Assembly: GCF_027257175.1 (NCBI RefSeq)
Contig: NZ_JAPFGD010000001.1
Span: 465,946-529,945 of the forward strand
DNA: 64,000 nucleotides
From: Castellaniella sp. S9
GTDB taxonomy: Bacteria; Pseudomonadota; Gammaproteobacteria; Burkholderiales; Burkholderiaceae_B
Direction: 5' to 3'
The notes beneath the pieces were generated by a model. The model was not told the DNA's origin. It ran no database searches and worked only from the letters and a program-made list of their open reading frames with translations. The position numbers and the translations under genes are program-made. Shown one piece after another: positions 15,085 through 24,366 of this stretch; the stretch's first letter is position 1; every line of letters begins with the position of its first letter.

Positions 15085-16971
15085 TCAAAGCGTCGAACGG
15101 ATCTGGTCGAGCGCGCCCGGATCCTCGATGGTCGTCAGGTCGCCGGGATCGCGCCCCTCGCACAGGGCCACGATGGCACGGCGCAGGACCTTGCCCGAGC
15201 GGGTCTTGGGCAGCGTGTTGACGAAGCGGACCCGCGCCGGCCGGGCCACGGCGCCGTTGCGCTGCTCGATGACGGTCTTGATCTCGGCCTCGAGCCGGTC
15301 GCGCGCGCCGTCCTCGAGCAGCAGGTCGGGATTGCGCAGCACCGCAAAGGCCATGGCCTCCTGGCCCTTGGTCGAGTCGGCCACGCCCACCACGGCCGAT
15401 TCCGCCACCGCCGGGTGGGTGTTGACGGATTCCTCGATCTCGCGCGTGCCCAGCCGATGCCCGGCCACATTGATGACGTCGTCGGTACGGCCCAGGATGT
15501 ACCAGTAGCCGTCCTCGTCGAACAGCCCCCAGTCCGAGGTCGAATACAGCATGCGGCCCGGGAAGGACTCGAAGTAGGTGTGCACGAAGCGCTCGTCGTT
15601 GCGCCAGATCGTACTCATGGCCCCCGGCGGCAGCGGCGGCTGGATGGCCACCACGCCCTTTTGCCCCGGGCCGGCGTCCTTGCCCGTGGCCTCGTCCACC
15701 ACCCGCACGTCGTAGCCGTAGACCGGGAAGGACGGGCTGCCGAAGCGCGTCGGGGCCTCCTCGACGCCGGGCTGCGCCGAGAGGATCGGCCAGCCGGTCT
15801 CGGTCTGCCAATAGTTGTCGATGACCGGCTTGTCCAGCGCCTCGGACAGCCACTGGCCGGTGAGTTCGTCGAGGGGTTCGCCCGCCAGGTAGATGCGCTC
15901 GAGGCTGGAGAGGTCGTGGCGGTGCAGGAGCCCGGGATCGTGCTTTTTCAGCACGCGGATGGCGGTCGGTGCCGAGAACAGGGCATTGACCCCGTATTGC
16001 TCGATGATGCGCCACAGGACGGCGGCGTCCGGACGCACCGGCGTGCCCTCGTACATGACGGTGGCCTGGCCGTTGAGCAAGGGCCCGTAGACGACGTAGG
16101 AATGGCCCACCACCCAGCCCACGTCGCTGGACGAAAAGTACACGTCGCCCGGCTTGCCGCCGTAAATGTATTCCATCGAGGCGCACAGGGCCACGGCATA
16201 GCCGCCGGTGTCGCGCTGCACTCCCTTGGGATTGCCCGTGGTCCCCGACGTATACAGCACATAGGAAGGATCATTGGATTCCAGCCAGACGACCGGCACG
16301 TGCGCGTCCAGGTGGCGCGCGCGCATGGGCGCGTACGCCAGGTCCCGGCCCTCGCGCATGGCGCAAGGGACCAGGCCGCGGTCGATGATGACCACGTGCT
16401 CGGGCGCATGGCCGGCGATGTCGAGCGCCTGGTCCAGCAGGGGCTTGTAGGCAATGGGCCTGCCGCCGCGCGAGCCGGCGTCGGTCGAAACCACCACCTT
16501 GGGCTGCGCATCGTCGATGCGCTGGGCCAGGTTGTGCGAGGCGAAGCCGCCGAACACCACGGAATGGATGGCGCCGATGCGCGCGCAGGCCAGCATGAAG
16601 AACGCCGCCTGGGGAATCATGGGCAGGTAGATCAGCACGCGGTCGCCCTGATCGACGCCGAGTTCCTGGAGGATGGCCGCCGCCGCGTTGACCTCGCGCG
16701 CCAGATCGGCGCGCGTATAGACGATTTCCTGGTCGACCTCGGTGGACACCCAGATCAGCGCCGGCTGGTCCCCCTGGGTGTCGAGCCAGCGGTCCACGGC
16801 GTTGTAGCAGAGATTCGTGCGCCCCCCCACGAACCAGCGCGCGAACGGCGGATTCGAATAATCCAGCACCTGCCGAAAAGGGGTCTCCCAATGGATACGC
16901 TGGGCCTCCCGCCGCCAGAACGATTCCCGATCGTCGATGGATTGGCGATGAAACTCGCGAGTCTTCTGCAT
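15085..16971 (-). CDS. prpE: Propionate-CoA ligase
   Basis: AMP-forming synthetase that activates propionate to propionyl-CoA. The 628 residues resemble Acs throughout ([44 protein letters not shown]) but the shorter length, the QRDTGG after the AMP motif and the GW in the pocket motif mark the PrpE branch. An AGGAGG ribosome binding site precedes ATG 16971. A 9-bp inverted repeat (16987-17013) lies just upstream of it. The gene leads a two-gene unit with the MFS transporter. Other short-chain acids cannot be excluded as substrates. Confidence 0.92.
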   Translation of the reverse strand: MQKTREFHRQSIDDRESFWRREAQRIHWETPFRQVLDYSNPPFARWFVGGRTNLCYNAVDRWLDTQGDQPALIWVSTEVDQEIVYTRADLAREVNAAAAILQELGVDQGDRVLIYLPMIPQAAFFMLACARIGAIHSVVFGGFASHNLAQRIDDAQPKVVVSTDAGSRGGRPIAYKPLLDQALDIAGHAPEHVVIIDRGLVPCAMREGRDLAYAPMRARHLDAHVPVVWLESNDPSYVLYTSGTTGNPKGVQRDTGGYAVALCASMEYIYGGKPGDVYFSSSDVGWVVGHSYVVYGPLLNGQATVMYEGTPVRPDAAVLWRIIEQYGVNALFSAPTAIRVLKKHDPGLLHRHDLSSLERIYLAGEPLDELTGQWLSEALDKPVIDNYWQTETGWPILSAQPGVEEAPTRFGSPSFPVYGYDVRVVDEATGKDAGPGQKGVVAIQPPLPPGAMSTIWRNDERFVHTYFESFPGRMLYSTSDWGLFDEDGYWYILGRTDDVINVAGHRLGTREIEESVNTHPAVAESAVVGVADSTKGQEAMAFAVLRNPDLLLEDGARDRLEAEIKTVIEQRNGAVARPARVRFVNTLPKTRSGKVLRRAIVALCEGRDPGDLTTIEDPGALDQIRSTL

Positions 16972-16986
16972 TGCCGTCCTCCTGTG

Positions 16987-17013
16987 CGCGCATGCCCTCC
17001 ACGAGCATGCGCG
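16987..17013 (-). promoter_or_regulatory. Inverted repeat upstream of prpE
   Basis: A perfect 9-bp inverted repeat, CGCGCATGC and its complement separated by 9 nt, ends 16 nt before the prpE start codon, just upstream of the AGGAGG ribosome binding site. It could be an operator or, in RNA, a hairpin near the translation start. I do not recognise the motif. Confidence 0.35.
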
Positions 17014-17186
17014 GGGGGTGGTCTTGTCGGAATTATGATGGGTCTACATCCTACACCCGAAAGCCCACCGCACCCATCCAGGACATCCCCGGATCCCGTC
17101 CGCGCCGCGGCGCGACTTTACCGGGGCGTCAGGATTCGCTAAACTCGCCCGATTGGTCCCACCCTTCGCCCCCCCGAAAACGAGTC

Positions 17187-17915
17187 ATGCCGCCGCCACA
17201 TTCCCCGCCACAGCGTGCCCTGTCGCGCCCATTGACCCGATTATCGACACTCATCCTATGCACGGCCGCCCTGGCACTCGCCGGTTGCGCGACCCAGACG
17301 AAACAGACCGCCGACGCCTCTTCCCAGCACCTGCTGCGCGACGCCTACCTCATCCAGACCCAATCCGACCCCCTCGGGGCATGGCTCGACAACAAGGACA
17401 GCCTGGCGATCAATCGCGCCAATGCCCTGGACTACGGCTCGTCCGCGGTGCCGCCACGCACGCTCGTGTCGACCGCCATGACATTCCTCGGCGTCAAGTA
17501 TCGCTACGGCGGCGACTCGCCGGGCGAGGGCTTCGATTGCAGCGGGCTGGTGGCCTATGCCGCCGAAAAGTCGCTGGGGCTCAAGCTGCCCCGCAGCGCC
17601 CGCGACATGGCTCGCGAGGGGATCTCGGTCAATCGCAACGAGCTGCGCCGCGGCGATCTGGTGTTCTTCAATACCCGCGGTCATCGCAATTCGCACGTGG
17701 GCATCTACGTCGGCGACCATAAATTCGTCCATGCGCCGCGCACCGGCGCCAAGGTGCGCGTCGAAAGCATGAACGTCGCCTACTGGCGCAAGCGCTATAA
17801 CGGCGCGCGCCGTCTCGGGGTCGAAACCCAGACGGCCTCGGCCGCGACCTCCCGGCAGGCCCGCTCCCAGCGCGTCAGGCAGGTACAGCGGCAAATCGCC
17901 AAATCGGGCCGCTAG
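17187..17915 (+). CDS. NlpC/P60 family peptidoglycan endopeptidase lipoprotein
   Basis: A 242-residue secreted lipoprotein that probably cleaves peptide cross-links or stems of peptidoglycan. It has a signal peptide with lipobox LAGC (Cys about residue 34), then an NlpC/P60 domain with catalytic Cys118 in GFDCSGLV, His170 in NSHVGIYVG and His182 in FVHAP. The C-terminus is basic and Gln/Arg-rich. ATG 17187 places the signal peptide correctly. It is divergent from prpE. Confidence 0.9.
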   Translation: MPPPHSPPQRALSRPLTRLSTLILCTAALALAGCATQTKQTADASSQHLLRDAYLIQTQSDPLGAWLDNKDSLAINRANALDYGSSAVPPRTLVSTAMTFLGVKYRYGGDSPGEGFDCSGLVAYAAEKSLGLKLPRSARDMAREGISVNRNELRRGDLVFFNTRGHRNSHVGIYVGDHKFVHAPRTGAKVRVESMNVAYWRKRYNGARRLGVETQTASAATSRQARSQRVRQVQRQIAKSGR

Positions 17916-17931
17916 GCCCGACCTCGCCGCC

Positions 17932-18303
17932 TCACGCAGCGGCGGCGACGACCCGGTGGCCGCGTGCCGCGGGCGCCTCGCCGCGGATCGGACAAGCCTG
18001 ACAATAGCCGCACTGATCCAGAGCCTGCTTGACGCTGCAGACCGAACGCCGGCAGGCCATCACCCGGATGCCCGCGCGCTGTGCCGCCGTGCGGAAGGTC
18101 TTCATCACATTGTGACCCAGGAAGTCGGTCAACAGGATCACCAGCTCGGTGCCCGAGGGCAGCTGCGGTGTTTTCTTTTGATGGGCGGGATCGCGGCCGC
18201 TGATGTGGTGCCGGATGGCGATGTTGTGATCCCTGAGCAGGTCGGGGATGTTGCCCAGTCGATCCGCGCCGACGACGAGGGCACTGACTTGTTGCTGCGC
18301 CAT
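17932..18303 (-). CDS. DUF2325 protein, Cys-rich, Fur-type promoter
   Basis: A 123-residue protein of the DUF2325 family. The first 80 residues look like a small alpha/beta (Rossmann-like) fold: VSALVVGADRLGNIPDLL, then ELVILLTDFLGHNVMKTF. The C-terminal quarter holds five cysteines at 84, 89, 98, 101 and 104 (CRRSVC...CGYCQAC), a spacing able to bind a metal or iron-sulfur centre. An AGGAG ribosome binding site precedes ATG 18303. The promoter is overlapped by a near-consensus Fur box, so expression probably rises when iron is scarce. Function is unknown. Confidence 0.8.
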   Translation of the reverse strand: MAQQQVSALVVGADRLGNIPDLLRDHNIAIRHHISGRDPAHQKKTPQLPSGTELVILLTDFLGHNVMKTFRTAAQRAGIRVMACRRSVCSVKQALDQCGYCQACPIRGEAPAARGHRVVAAAA

Positions 18304-18333
18304 GGGATGGCTCCTGAGAGACTCATGAGCATT

Positions 18334-18363
18334 AATGATAATCATTCCTATTCTCGAAAGCAA
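18334..18363 (-). promoter_or_regulatory. Sigma-70 promoter overlapped by Fur box
   Basis: On the minus strand TTGCTT (18358-18363) and TATCAT (18335-18340) are 17 nt apart. The core AATGATAATCATT at 18334-18346 matches all 13 central positions of the 19-bp Fur consensus and covers the -10. Transcription should start near 18328, giving a leader of about 25 nt to the DUF2325 gene. This is the classic layout for repression by iron-loaded Fur. Confidence 0.75.
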
Positions 18364-18440
18364 TAAGATTCTCATGGTTACTCGACACCCTGGCTGGCCG
18401 TGCGGCGCGGCAGCCCTTTCCCGCCCTTCCGGGACGCTCT

Positions 18441-19403
18441 TCAGGCCGCTACGCGGGCCGGTTCGCCGATCCCCTCGACGGCCTTCTCGACCACGTCGCG
18501 CGTCAGGTCCGTGGCCAGCATTTCAAGCAGCACGTACACGTAGTCGCGCAGGAAGACGCCGCGCTTGATGGCCACCGAGGTGGTGTGCTGGCCAAAGAGA
18601 TGTCCGGCGGACAAGCCGACCAGGCTCTTGTCGCGGCGCGGATCGAAGGCCACGCCCGCGATGATGCCGATTCCCAGGCCGATGTCGGCATAGGTCTTGA
18701 CCACGTCGGCATCGATCGCCTCGAGCACGATGTCGGGCACGAGGCCGGCCCGTTCGAAAGCCGCATCGATCGCCCGGCGCCCCGAGAATGCCCGGTCGTA
18801 GGTGACGATGGGATAGCGTGACAAGTGCTCGAGCGAGAGGCTGCGGGCGGCGCTGGAGGTCAGTTCGGCCAGGGGATGGTCGGGCGGCACCACCAGGGTG
18901 TGCTCCCAGGTATAGACGGGCAGCGCCACCAGGCCGGGGGTCTGCGCGAGGGTTTCCGTGGCGATCGCCACGTCGGCCTGCTCGTGCAGCACGAGCTGGG
19001 CCAGGTGCTCGGGATTGCCCTCGGCCAGGGACACGTGGACCTTGGGGAATCGTTCTCGAAACGCGGGTATCACCCGCGGCAGCAGGTAGCGGGCCTGGGT
19101 GTGGGTGCAGGCGATGACCAGGGCGCCCTCGTCGCGCCGCGCGAACTCGTCGCTGACTTTCTTGAGGTTGTCGACCTCGCGCATGATCCGGTCGATGATG
19201 ACCGACACGACCTGGCCGGGCTTGGTCAGGCCCTTGAGGCGTTTGCCGTGGCGCTCGAAGATCTTGATCCCCAGCTCGTCCTCGAACTCGATGATGGCCT
19301 TCGAGACCCCGGGCTGCGAGGTATAGAGGGCGCGCGCCGCCTCGGTCAGGTTGAAATTTCGCCGGATGGTCTCGCGCACGAAGCGGAATTGCTGGAGGTT
19401 CAT
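18441..19403 (-). CDS. cysB: CysB-like LysR-family transcriptional regulator
   Basis: A 320-residue LysR-type regulator. The first 60 residues form the winged helix-turn-helix (FNLTEAARALYTSQPGVSKAI), followed by a periplasmic-binding-protein-like effector domain. MNLQQFRFVRETIRRNFNLTE and the long linker are typical of CysB/Cbl, which sense O-acetylserine or N-acetylserine and control sulfur assimilation. No sulfur genes lie beside it here. An inverted repeat over its own promoter (19408-19429) suggests autoregulation. Cbl or another CysB paralogue remains possible. Confidence 0.87.
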   Translation of the reverse strand: MNLQQFRFVRETIRRNFNLTEAARALYTSQPGVSKAIIEFEDELGIKIFERHGKRLKGLTKPGQVVSVIIDRIMREVDNLKKVSDEFARRDEGALVIACTHTQARYLLPRVIPAFRERFPKVHVSLAEGNPEHLAQLVLHEQADVAIATETLAQTPGLVALPVYTWEHTLVVPPDHPLAELTSSAARSLSLEHLSRYPIVTYDRAFSGRRAIDAAFERAGLVPDIVLEAIDADVVKTYADIGLGIGIIAGVAFDPRRDKSLVGLSAGHLFGQHTTSVAIKRGVFLRDYVYVLLEMLATDLTRDVVEKAVEGIGEPARVAA

Positions 19404-19407
19404 AAAA

Positions 19408-19433
19408 ATAGCCCTTATGGAAGAGCTATTATA
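19408..19433 (-). promoter_or_regulatory. cysB -10 with overlapping inverted repeat
   Basis: A TATAAT -10 (complement of 19428-19433) lies about 30 nt before the cysB start; its -35 is weak. The inverted repeat ATAGCCCTT / AAGAGCTAT (19408-19429, 8 of 9 positions paired, 4-nt centre) covers the expected start point. A repressor bound here, most simply CysB itself, would block transcription. Confidence 0.5.
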
Positions 19434-19477
19434 TGGAATATAGAACTGGTTTATTATTATTTTTAGTAATTTGCTTA

Positions 19478-19507
19478 GGCCCGCTCTCCAGGTTCGCCGA
19501 GCGGGCC
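19478..19507 (-). terminator. Hairpin terminator downstream of mmsA
   Basis: A 9-bp perfect stem, GGCCCGCTC with GAGCGGGCC, and a 12-nt loop lie just after the mmsA stop codon. On the minus strand the downstream sequence is A/T-rich but has no clean T-run directly after the stem, so termination efficiency is uncertain. It separates mmsA from cysB. Confidence 0.5.
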
Positions 19508-19517
19508 GGCCACGGGT

Positions 19518-21011
19518 CTACTTCATCGCAATCGTGGTGTTGACCTCGCGCGCGTGCGACTGCCAGCGGGCGGTGACGGTCTTGGTCTGGGTCCAGAAAT
19601 ACAGGGCCTGCCGCCCATTGGGCCCCAGGTCGCCGAGCTTGGACGCGCGCGACCCGGTGAAGCTGAACCAGGCCACCGGCACCGGAATCGGAATGTTGAT
19701 GCCGACCTGGCCGACATCGATGTGGTTCTGGAAATAGCGGGCATGGCCGCCGTCCTGCGTGAAGATCGACGTGCCATTGCCGTTCGGATTGGCGTTGATG
19801 AATTCGACCGCCTCCTCCAGCGTATCGACCAGCACGACCGAGAGCACCGGCCCGAAGATCTCCTCGCGGTAGATGCTCATGTCGGCCCGCACCCCGCTGA
19901 AGACCGTCGGCCCCACGAAATTGCCCTGCTCGTAGCCCTCGATGCGGATGCCGCGGCCGTCCAGCAGCAGTTCGGCGCCTTCGTCCACCCCCTTCTGGAT
20001 CAGGCCCTCGACGCGCTGCTTGGCCTGCGGGGAAATCAGCGGCCCCAGATCGGCCTGGCGATCGGTCCCGACGTTGACCTTGAGCGTGCGCGCGCGCTCG
20101 ACGAAATCGGGCAGCCATTCGCGGGCCTGGCCCACCAGCACCAGCACCGAAATCGCCATGCAGCGCTCGCCGGCGGCACCGAAGGCCGCGCCCAGCATCT
20201 GGTTCAGCGCCGCCTCACGGTCGGCATCGGGCATGATGACACTGTGGTTCTTGGCGCCCATCATCGCCTGGCAGCGTTTGCCCGCCATCGAGGCGCGGCG
20301 GTAGATCTCGGTTCCCACCCGCGTCGAGCCGATGAACGAGATCGCCTTGATCGCGGGATGGTCGCACAGGGCGTTGGCGGCATCCGGACCGCCATGCACC
20401 ACGTTCAGCACACCGGGCGGCAGGCCCGCCTCGAGGGCCAGTTGAGCGACCATCAGCGAGGCGGTCGGGTCTTGCTCGGATGGCTTGAGGACGAAGGTAT
20501 TGCCCGCCGCCACCGCCATCGGGAACATCCAGCAGGGCAGCATCACCGGGAAATTGAAGGCGGTGATCCCGGCGCACACGCCCAGGGGCTGGATCACCGA
20601 ATACACGTCGATGCCGGTGGCGGCGTTCTCGGCGTATTCGCCCAACTGCAGCACATTCATGGAAATCGCGTGCTCGACGCCCTCGAGGCCGCGCGCGACC
20701 TCGCCTTCGGCATCGGGCAGGGTCTTGCCATGCTCGCGCGAAATGGCCGCGGCGACGTCGGGCGTGCGCTCGCGCAGCAGGCGGGCGAGGTTCAGCATGA
20801 TCTGCTGGCGCTTGGCCTGGCTGGTGTTGCGCCAGGTCCGGTACGCCTCGCGGGCGTCGGCCACCGCGCGCTCGATCTCGTCGGGCGTGGCGAAGGGCAC
20901 CCGGGCGACGACCTGCTGCGTCGCCGGGTCGACCACGTCGCGCCACTGCCGGGTCCTGGATTGCACCAACTCGCCGCCGATCAGCAGCGGGACGTGGGAA
21001 ATATCGCTCAT
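19518..21011 (-). CDS. mmsA: CoA-acylating methylmalonate-semialdehyde dehydrogenase
   Basis: A 497-residue aldehyde dehydrogenase that converts methylmalonate semialdehyde (from valine) or malonate semialdehyde to propionyl-CoA or acetyl-CoA. Family features: PLGVCAGITAFNFPVMLPCWMF (the NFP motif of this subgroup), the glycine motif FIGSTRVGTEIY, and catalytic cysteine in GAAGERCMAIS. Length is normal. It produces the same propionyl-CoA pool as prpE. It occupies the place next to lptF where many relatives carry lptG. Confidence 0.93.
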   Translation of the reverse strand: MSDISHVPLLIGGELVQSRTRQWRDVVDPATQQVVARVPFATPDEIERAVADAREAYRTWRNTSQAKRQQIMLNLARLLRERTPDVAAAISREHGKTLPDAEGEVARGLEGVEHAISMNVLQLGEYAENAATGIDVYSVIQPLGVCAGITAFNFPVMLPCWMFPMAVAAGNTFVLKPSEQDPTASLMVAQLALEAGLPPGVLNVVHGGPDAANALCDHPAIKAISFIGSTRVGTEIYRRASMAGKRCQAMMGAKNHSVIMPDADREAALNQMLGAAFGAAGERCMAISVLVLVGQAREWLPDFVERARTLKVNVGTDRQADLGPLISPQAKQRVEGLIQKGVDEGAELLLDGRGIRIEGYEQGNFVGPTVFSGVRADMSIYREEIFGPVLSVVLVDTLEEAVEFINANPNGNGTSIFTQDGGHARYFQNHIDVGQVGINIPIPVPVAWFSFTGSRASKLGDLGPNGRQALYFWTQTKTVTARWQSHAREVNTTIAMK

Positions 21012-21129
21012 TTCATTCTCCTGGGTGGACTGCGCCCTGCCGTCATGGCTTCGACGAACGGACGGGCGCCCGGTTTGCCTGGGTCAAAAATAGCACCACC
21101 GACATCCGGAGCCCAGTGAGGGGAATGCC

Positions 21130-22236
21130 TTATGCCGCCGCCTTGCGGGGCCGGCGGATGCGCAGGCGATGCCAGAACAGCCCGATGGCCAGGACGAAGA
21201 ACAGGGCGTGGACCAGCCAGACCCCCAGGCCGAAGCTCAATTGTCCATGCGCGATCCAGCCGCGCGACAGATTGATGAGGTTCATGTACAGCAGCGCCAC
21301 CAGGCCGGCGATCAGCAGGTCGCCCGAGCGTCCCAGGCGCGGATTCACCGCCCCCAGGGGAATGGCGATCAGGGCCAGGTTCAGGACGGCCAGCGGCAAG
21401 GCCAGGCGCCACATGAGCTGCGACAGGGATTCAGTATCGCCGCTGGCCAGCAGGGAGGCGGTGGGCCGCGCCTTGATCTGTTGCAGCGCCGCCTGTCGGG
21501 CGGCCTCCAGGGAACCGGCATCGCCGCGGCTCTCGATGCGGACCCCGTAGCGGTCGAAGTCCAGCAGCCGGAGCTCGGGCGTGCCGGGCTTGAGGTCGTA
21601 GCGGTGTCCCGGGCCCAGCACCAGGAAACGGTCGCCATTGGGCTCGCTGCGGATCGAGGCGTTGTCGGCGGTCACGATGCTGAGCCACTCGGGCTCGATG
21701 ACGCGGGCGATCACGCGCCCCAGCTCGTCGCCGTCGCGCGCCGGCGGCTCGGCGAAAAAGACCCGCGCGCCGTCCTCGGTCTCGATGAACTGGCCGGCGG
21801 TGACCTTGGACAGGTCCGAACGCTGTTCGAAGCGCTGCCGGTATTCGGCGATCTGGCTGTACGCCCACGGCGAAGCCGACAGCGACAGCACGGCCACCAG
21901 CGCCGCCACCGGCAAGGCGAAGCGCATCACCGGCCGCACCCACTGGGCCAGAGACAGGCCGCTGGCGAACCAGACCACCATTTCGGATTCACGATAGTTG
22001 CGCGTGACCGTGGTCAGGACGGCCACGAACAAGGCCACCGACAGGATCACCGGCAAGGCGGTGATGCTGGAGAAGGCCGCCAGCCCCAGCACCACGTTGG
22101 CGCCGATGTCGCCGTTCGCGGCCTCGCCCAGCAGGCGCACCAGCAGGACGCTCAGCCAGACGACCAGCAGGGTCGAGAACACGATGCCCGCATGGCTGGT
22201 GATCTCGGAAAAAACGGAGCGCTTGAACAAGGACAT
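21130..22236 (-). CDS. lptF: LPS export ABC transporter permease LptF
   Basis: One of the two permease subunits of the LptB2FG machine that extracts LPS from the inner membrane. The 368 residues have three N-terminal membrane segments (conserved [15 protein letters not shown] after the third), a periplasmic beta-jellyroll region (about 125-245), then three C-terminal segments. ATG 22236 (MSLFKRSVF) fits the family; an upstream in-frame start would add nine odd residues. It is divergent from pepA, the usual proteobacterial arrangement. The partner lptG is not the next gene. Confidence 0.93.
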   Translation of the reverse strand: MSLFKRSVFSEITSHAGIVFSTLLVVWLSVLLVRLLGEAANGDIGANVVLGLAAFSSITALPVILSVALFVAVLTTVTRNYRESEMVVWFASGLSLAQWVRPVMRFALPVAALVAVLSLSASPWAYSQIAEYRQRFEQRSDLSKVTAGQFIETEDGARVFFAEPPARDGDELGRVIARVIEPEWLSIVTADNASIRSEPNGDRFLVLGPGHRYDLKPGTPELRLLDFDRYGVRIESRGDAGSLEAARQAALQQIKARPTASLLASGDTESLSQLMWRLALPLAVLNLALIAIPLGAVNPRLGRSGDLLIAGLVALLYMNLINLSRGWIAHGQLSFGLGVWLVHALFFVLAIGLFWHRLRIRRPRKAAA

Positions 22237-22299
22237 GGAAAATGCGGAATAATGGACCGTCAATCCAGGACTGCACGGAACCCACCGAGGAAGAATCGA

Positions 22300-23799
22300 A
22301 TGGAATTTAGCACACTGACCACCGCCTCATTGCACACCCTGAAAACCCCCGCCCTGGCGGTGGGCGTATTCCAGGACGGCGTCCTCAGCGAGGCCGCCGA
22401 CGCCCTCGACCAGGCGGCCTCGGGCGCGCTGCGCGCCATCGTCAAGGCCGAATTCGATGCCGCCCCGGGCAGCTGCCTGCCGGTCCATGCCCCCGCGGGC
22501 ATCGCCGCCAGCCGGGTCATTTTACTGGGACTCGGTGCGCAGGACCACTACAAGGCCGCGGTCCACGCCCGCGCCCAGGCGGCGCTGGCGGCCTATTGCG
22601 CGCGCGCGGGCGTCGCCGGCACGGTGTCCACCCTGGCGGCCATCGCCTGCCCCGACAGCTCGATGACCGACCGCGCGCGCGCGGCGGCGCGCGCCGCCGC
22701 GGCGGCGGCCTATCGGTACGATGCGACCTTCAGCAAGCCCCGGCCCGCCCCCAAGCTGCGGACCTTCGCCCTGCACGTGGGCCGCGGCCAGGCCGCCCAG
22801 GCGCGCGAAGGCTTGCGCCAGGGCGGTGCCATCGGCGCGGGCATGAACCTCGCCCGCACCCTCGGCGACCTGCCGCCCAACGTCTGCACGCCCACCTACC
22901 TGGGCAAGACCGCGCGCGACCTGGCCCGCCAGTTCAAGACCCTCAAGGCCGAGGTGCTCGACCAGCGCAAGATCGAAGCCCTGAAAATGGGCTCTTTCCT
23001 CTCGGTGGCGCGCGGCTCGGCCGAGCCCCCCGCCTTCATCGTCCTGCGGCATACCCCCAGCGCGCGTCCCGCCGGCAAGCACGCCCCCGTCGTCCTGGTC
23101 GGCAAGGGCATCACCTTCGACTCGGGCGGCATTTCGATCAAACCCGGCCCGGCCATGGACGAGATGAAATTCGACATGTGCGGGGCCGCCAGCGTCCTGG
23201 GCACCATGCGCGCAATCGCCGAGCTCGACCTGCCGCACGAGGTCATCGGCATCGTGCCCTCGTGCGAGAACCTGCCCAGCGGCACCGCCAACAAGCCCGG
23301 CGACATCGTCACCAGCATGTCGGGCCAGACCATCGAGATCCTCAACACCGACGCCGAGGGCCGCCTCATCCTGTGCGATGCCCTGACCTATGCCGAGCGC
23401 TTCAAGCCCGCCGCCGTGATCGACATCGCCACACTGACCGGCGCCTGCGTGATCGCCCTGGGGCACGTCAACAGCGGCCTGTTCAGCCAGGACGAGGACC
23501 TGGCGCAGGCCTTGCTGGCCGCCGGCCGCGAGGCGCTGGACCCCGCCTGGCGGATGCCGCTCGAGGACGCCTATCAGGACCAGCTCAAGTCCAACTTCGC
23601 CGACATGGCCAACATCGGCGGACGCCCCGCCGGCTCGGTCACGGCGGCCTGCTTCCTGTCGCGATTCGCCGGCAAGTATCCCTGGGCGCACCTAGACATC
23701 GCCGGCACCGCCTGGAACGAAGGCAAGGACAAGGGCGCGACCGGCCGCCCGGTGCCTCTGCTGGTGCAGTACTTGCTGGACCGTGCGGGCAGCCGCTGA
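22300..23799 (+). CDS. pepA: Leucyl aminopeptidase (cytosol aminopeptidase)
   Basis: Hexameric M17 metallo-aminopeptidase; PepA in E. coli is also a DNA-binding protein in Xer recombination and carAB control. The 499 residues contain the catalytic-domain signatures [17 protein letters not shown] (metal-ligand Lys and Asp) and [14 protein letters not shown] (Asp, Glu and catalytic Arg). The N-terminal domain (1-160) is the variable macro-like domain. ATG 22300 lies 63 nt from the divergent lptF start. Confidence 0.96.
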   Translation: MEFSTLTTASLHTLKTPALAVGVFQDGVLSEAADALDQAASGALRAIVKAEFDAAPGSCLPVHAPAGIAASRVILLGLGAQDHYKAAVHARAQAALAAYCARAGVAGTVSTLAAIACPDSSMTDRARAAARAAAAAAYRYDATFSKPRPAPKLRTFALHVGRGQAAQAREGLRQGGAIGAGMNLARTLGDLPPNVCTPTYLGKTARDLARQFKTLKAEVLDQRKIEALKMGSFLSVARGSAEPPAFIVLRHTPSARPAGKHAPVVLVGKGITFDSGGISIKPGPAMDEMKFDMCGAASVLGTMRAIAELDLPHEVIGIVPSCENLPSGTANKPGDIVTSMSGQTIEILNTDAEGRLILCDALTYAERFKPAAVIDIATLTGACVIALGHVNSGLFSQDEDLAQALLAAGREALDPAWRMPLEDAYQDQLKSNFADMANIGGRPAGSVTAACFLSRFAGKYPWAHLDIAGTAWNEGKDKGATGRPVPLLVQYLLDRAGSR

Positions 23800-23802
23800 G
23801 GC

Positions 23803-24252
23803 ATGAGCCGCATCGACTTCGCGTTCGGCGCCGAGGACCGCCTGCGCATGGCCTGCCGGACCGCCGCCCGCCACGCGGACGCCGGCCGCCGCCTGCTGGT
23901 CTACTGTACGGACCCGCGCCGGATGCGGCGCTTCGACGCCCTGCTCTGGTCCTTCGAGCCGGCCAGCTTCGTCACCCATGCCGCGGTCGGCGACCCATTG
24001 GCCGCCGAGGCGGCGGTCCTGCTGGCGGCCGGCCCCGAGGCCCTGGACGAGGCCGTCCACGAGGGCTGGCTGCTGAACCTGGACCTGGATTGCCCGCCCG
24101 GCGCGGGACGCTTCGAGCGCGTGCTCGAGATCGTCTCGGGCCACGAGGCCGACATCGCCGCGGCGCGCCACCGCTGGCTGGCCTACAAGGCCGAGGGCCA
24201 CGAGCTGCGTGCCCACGACCTCGCCGCCGGGAACCTCGGCGCCGCCTCGTAG
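23803..24252 (+). CDS. holC: DNA polymerase III chi subunit
   Basis: Chi links the clamp loader to single-strand binding protein at the replication fork. The 149 residues show the family pattern: MSRIDFAFGAEDRLRMACR at the start, RLLVYC, a DALLWSFEPASFVTH segment and the FERVLEIVS region before the C-terminal helix (RHRWLAYKAEGHELRAHDL). It follows pepA after 3 nt, the conserved lptF/pepA/holC neighbourhood, and is probably co-transcribed with pepA. Confidence 0.92.
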   Translation: MSRIDFAFGAEDRLRMACRTAARHADAGRRLLVYCTDPRRMRRFDALLWSFEPASFVTHAAVGDPLAAEAAVLLAAGPEALDEAVHEGWLLNLDLDCPPGAGRFERVLEIVSGHEADIAAARHRWLAYKAEGHELRAHDLAAGNLGAAS

Positions 24253-24366
24253 TCCAAGTCTTTCCGACCCTGAAAACAGCATGGACGCCAGTATTCAGCT
24301 TGTTGTAAGATGATTCCCATCCCGGCCCGGAACCCATGCGGGCCCAACGCTTCATAGGAAACCGAC

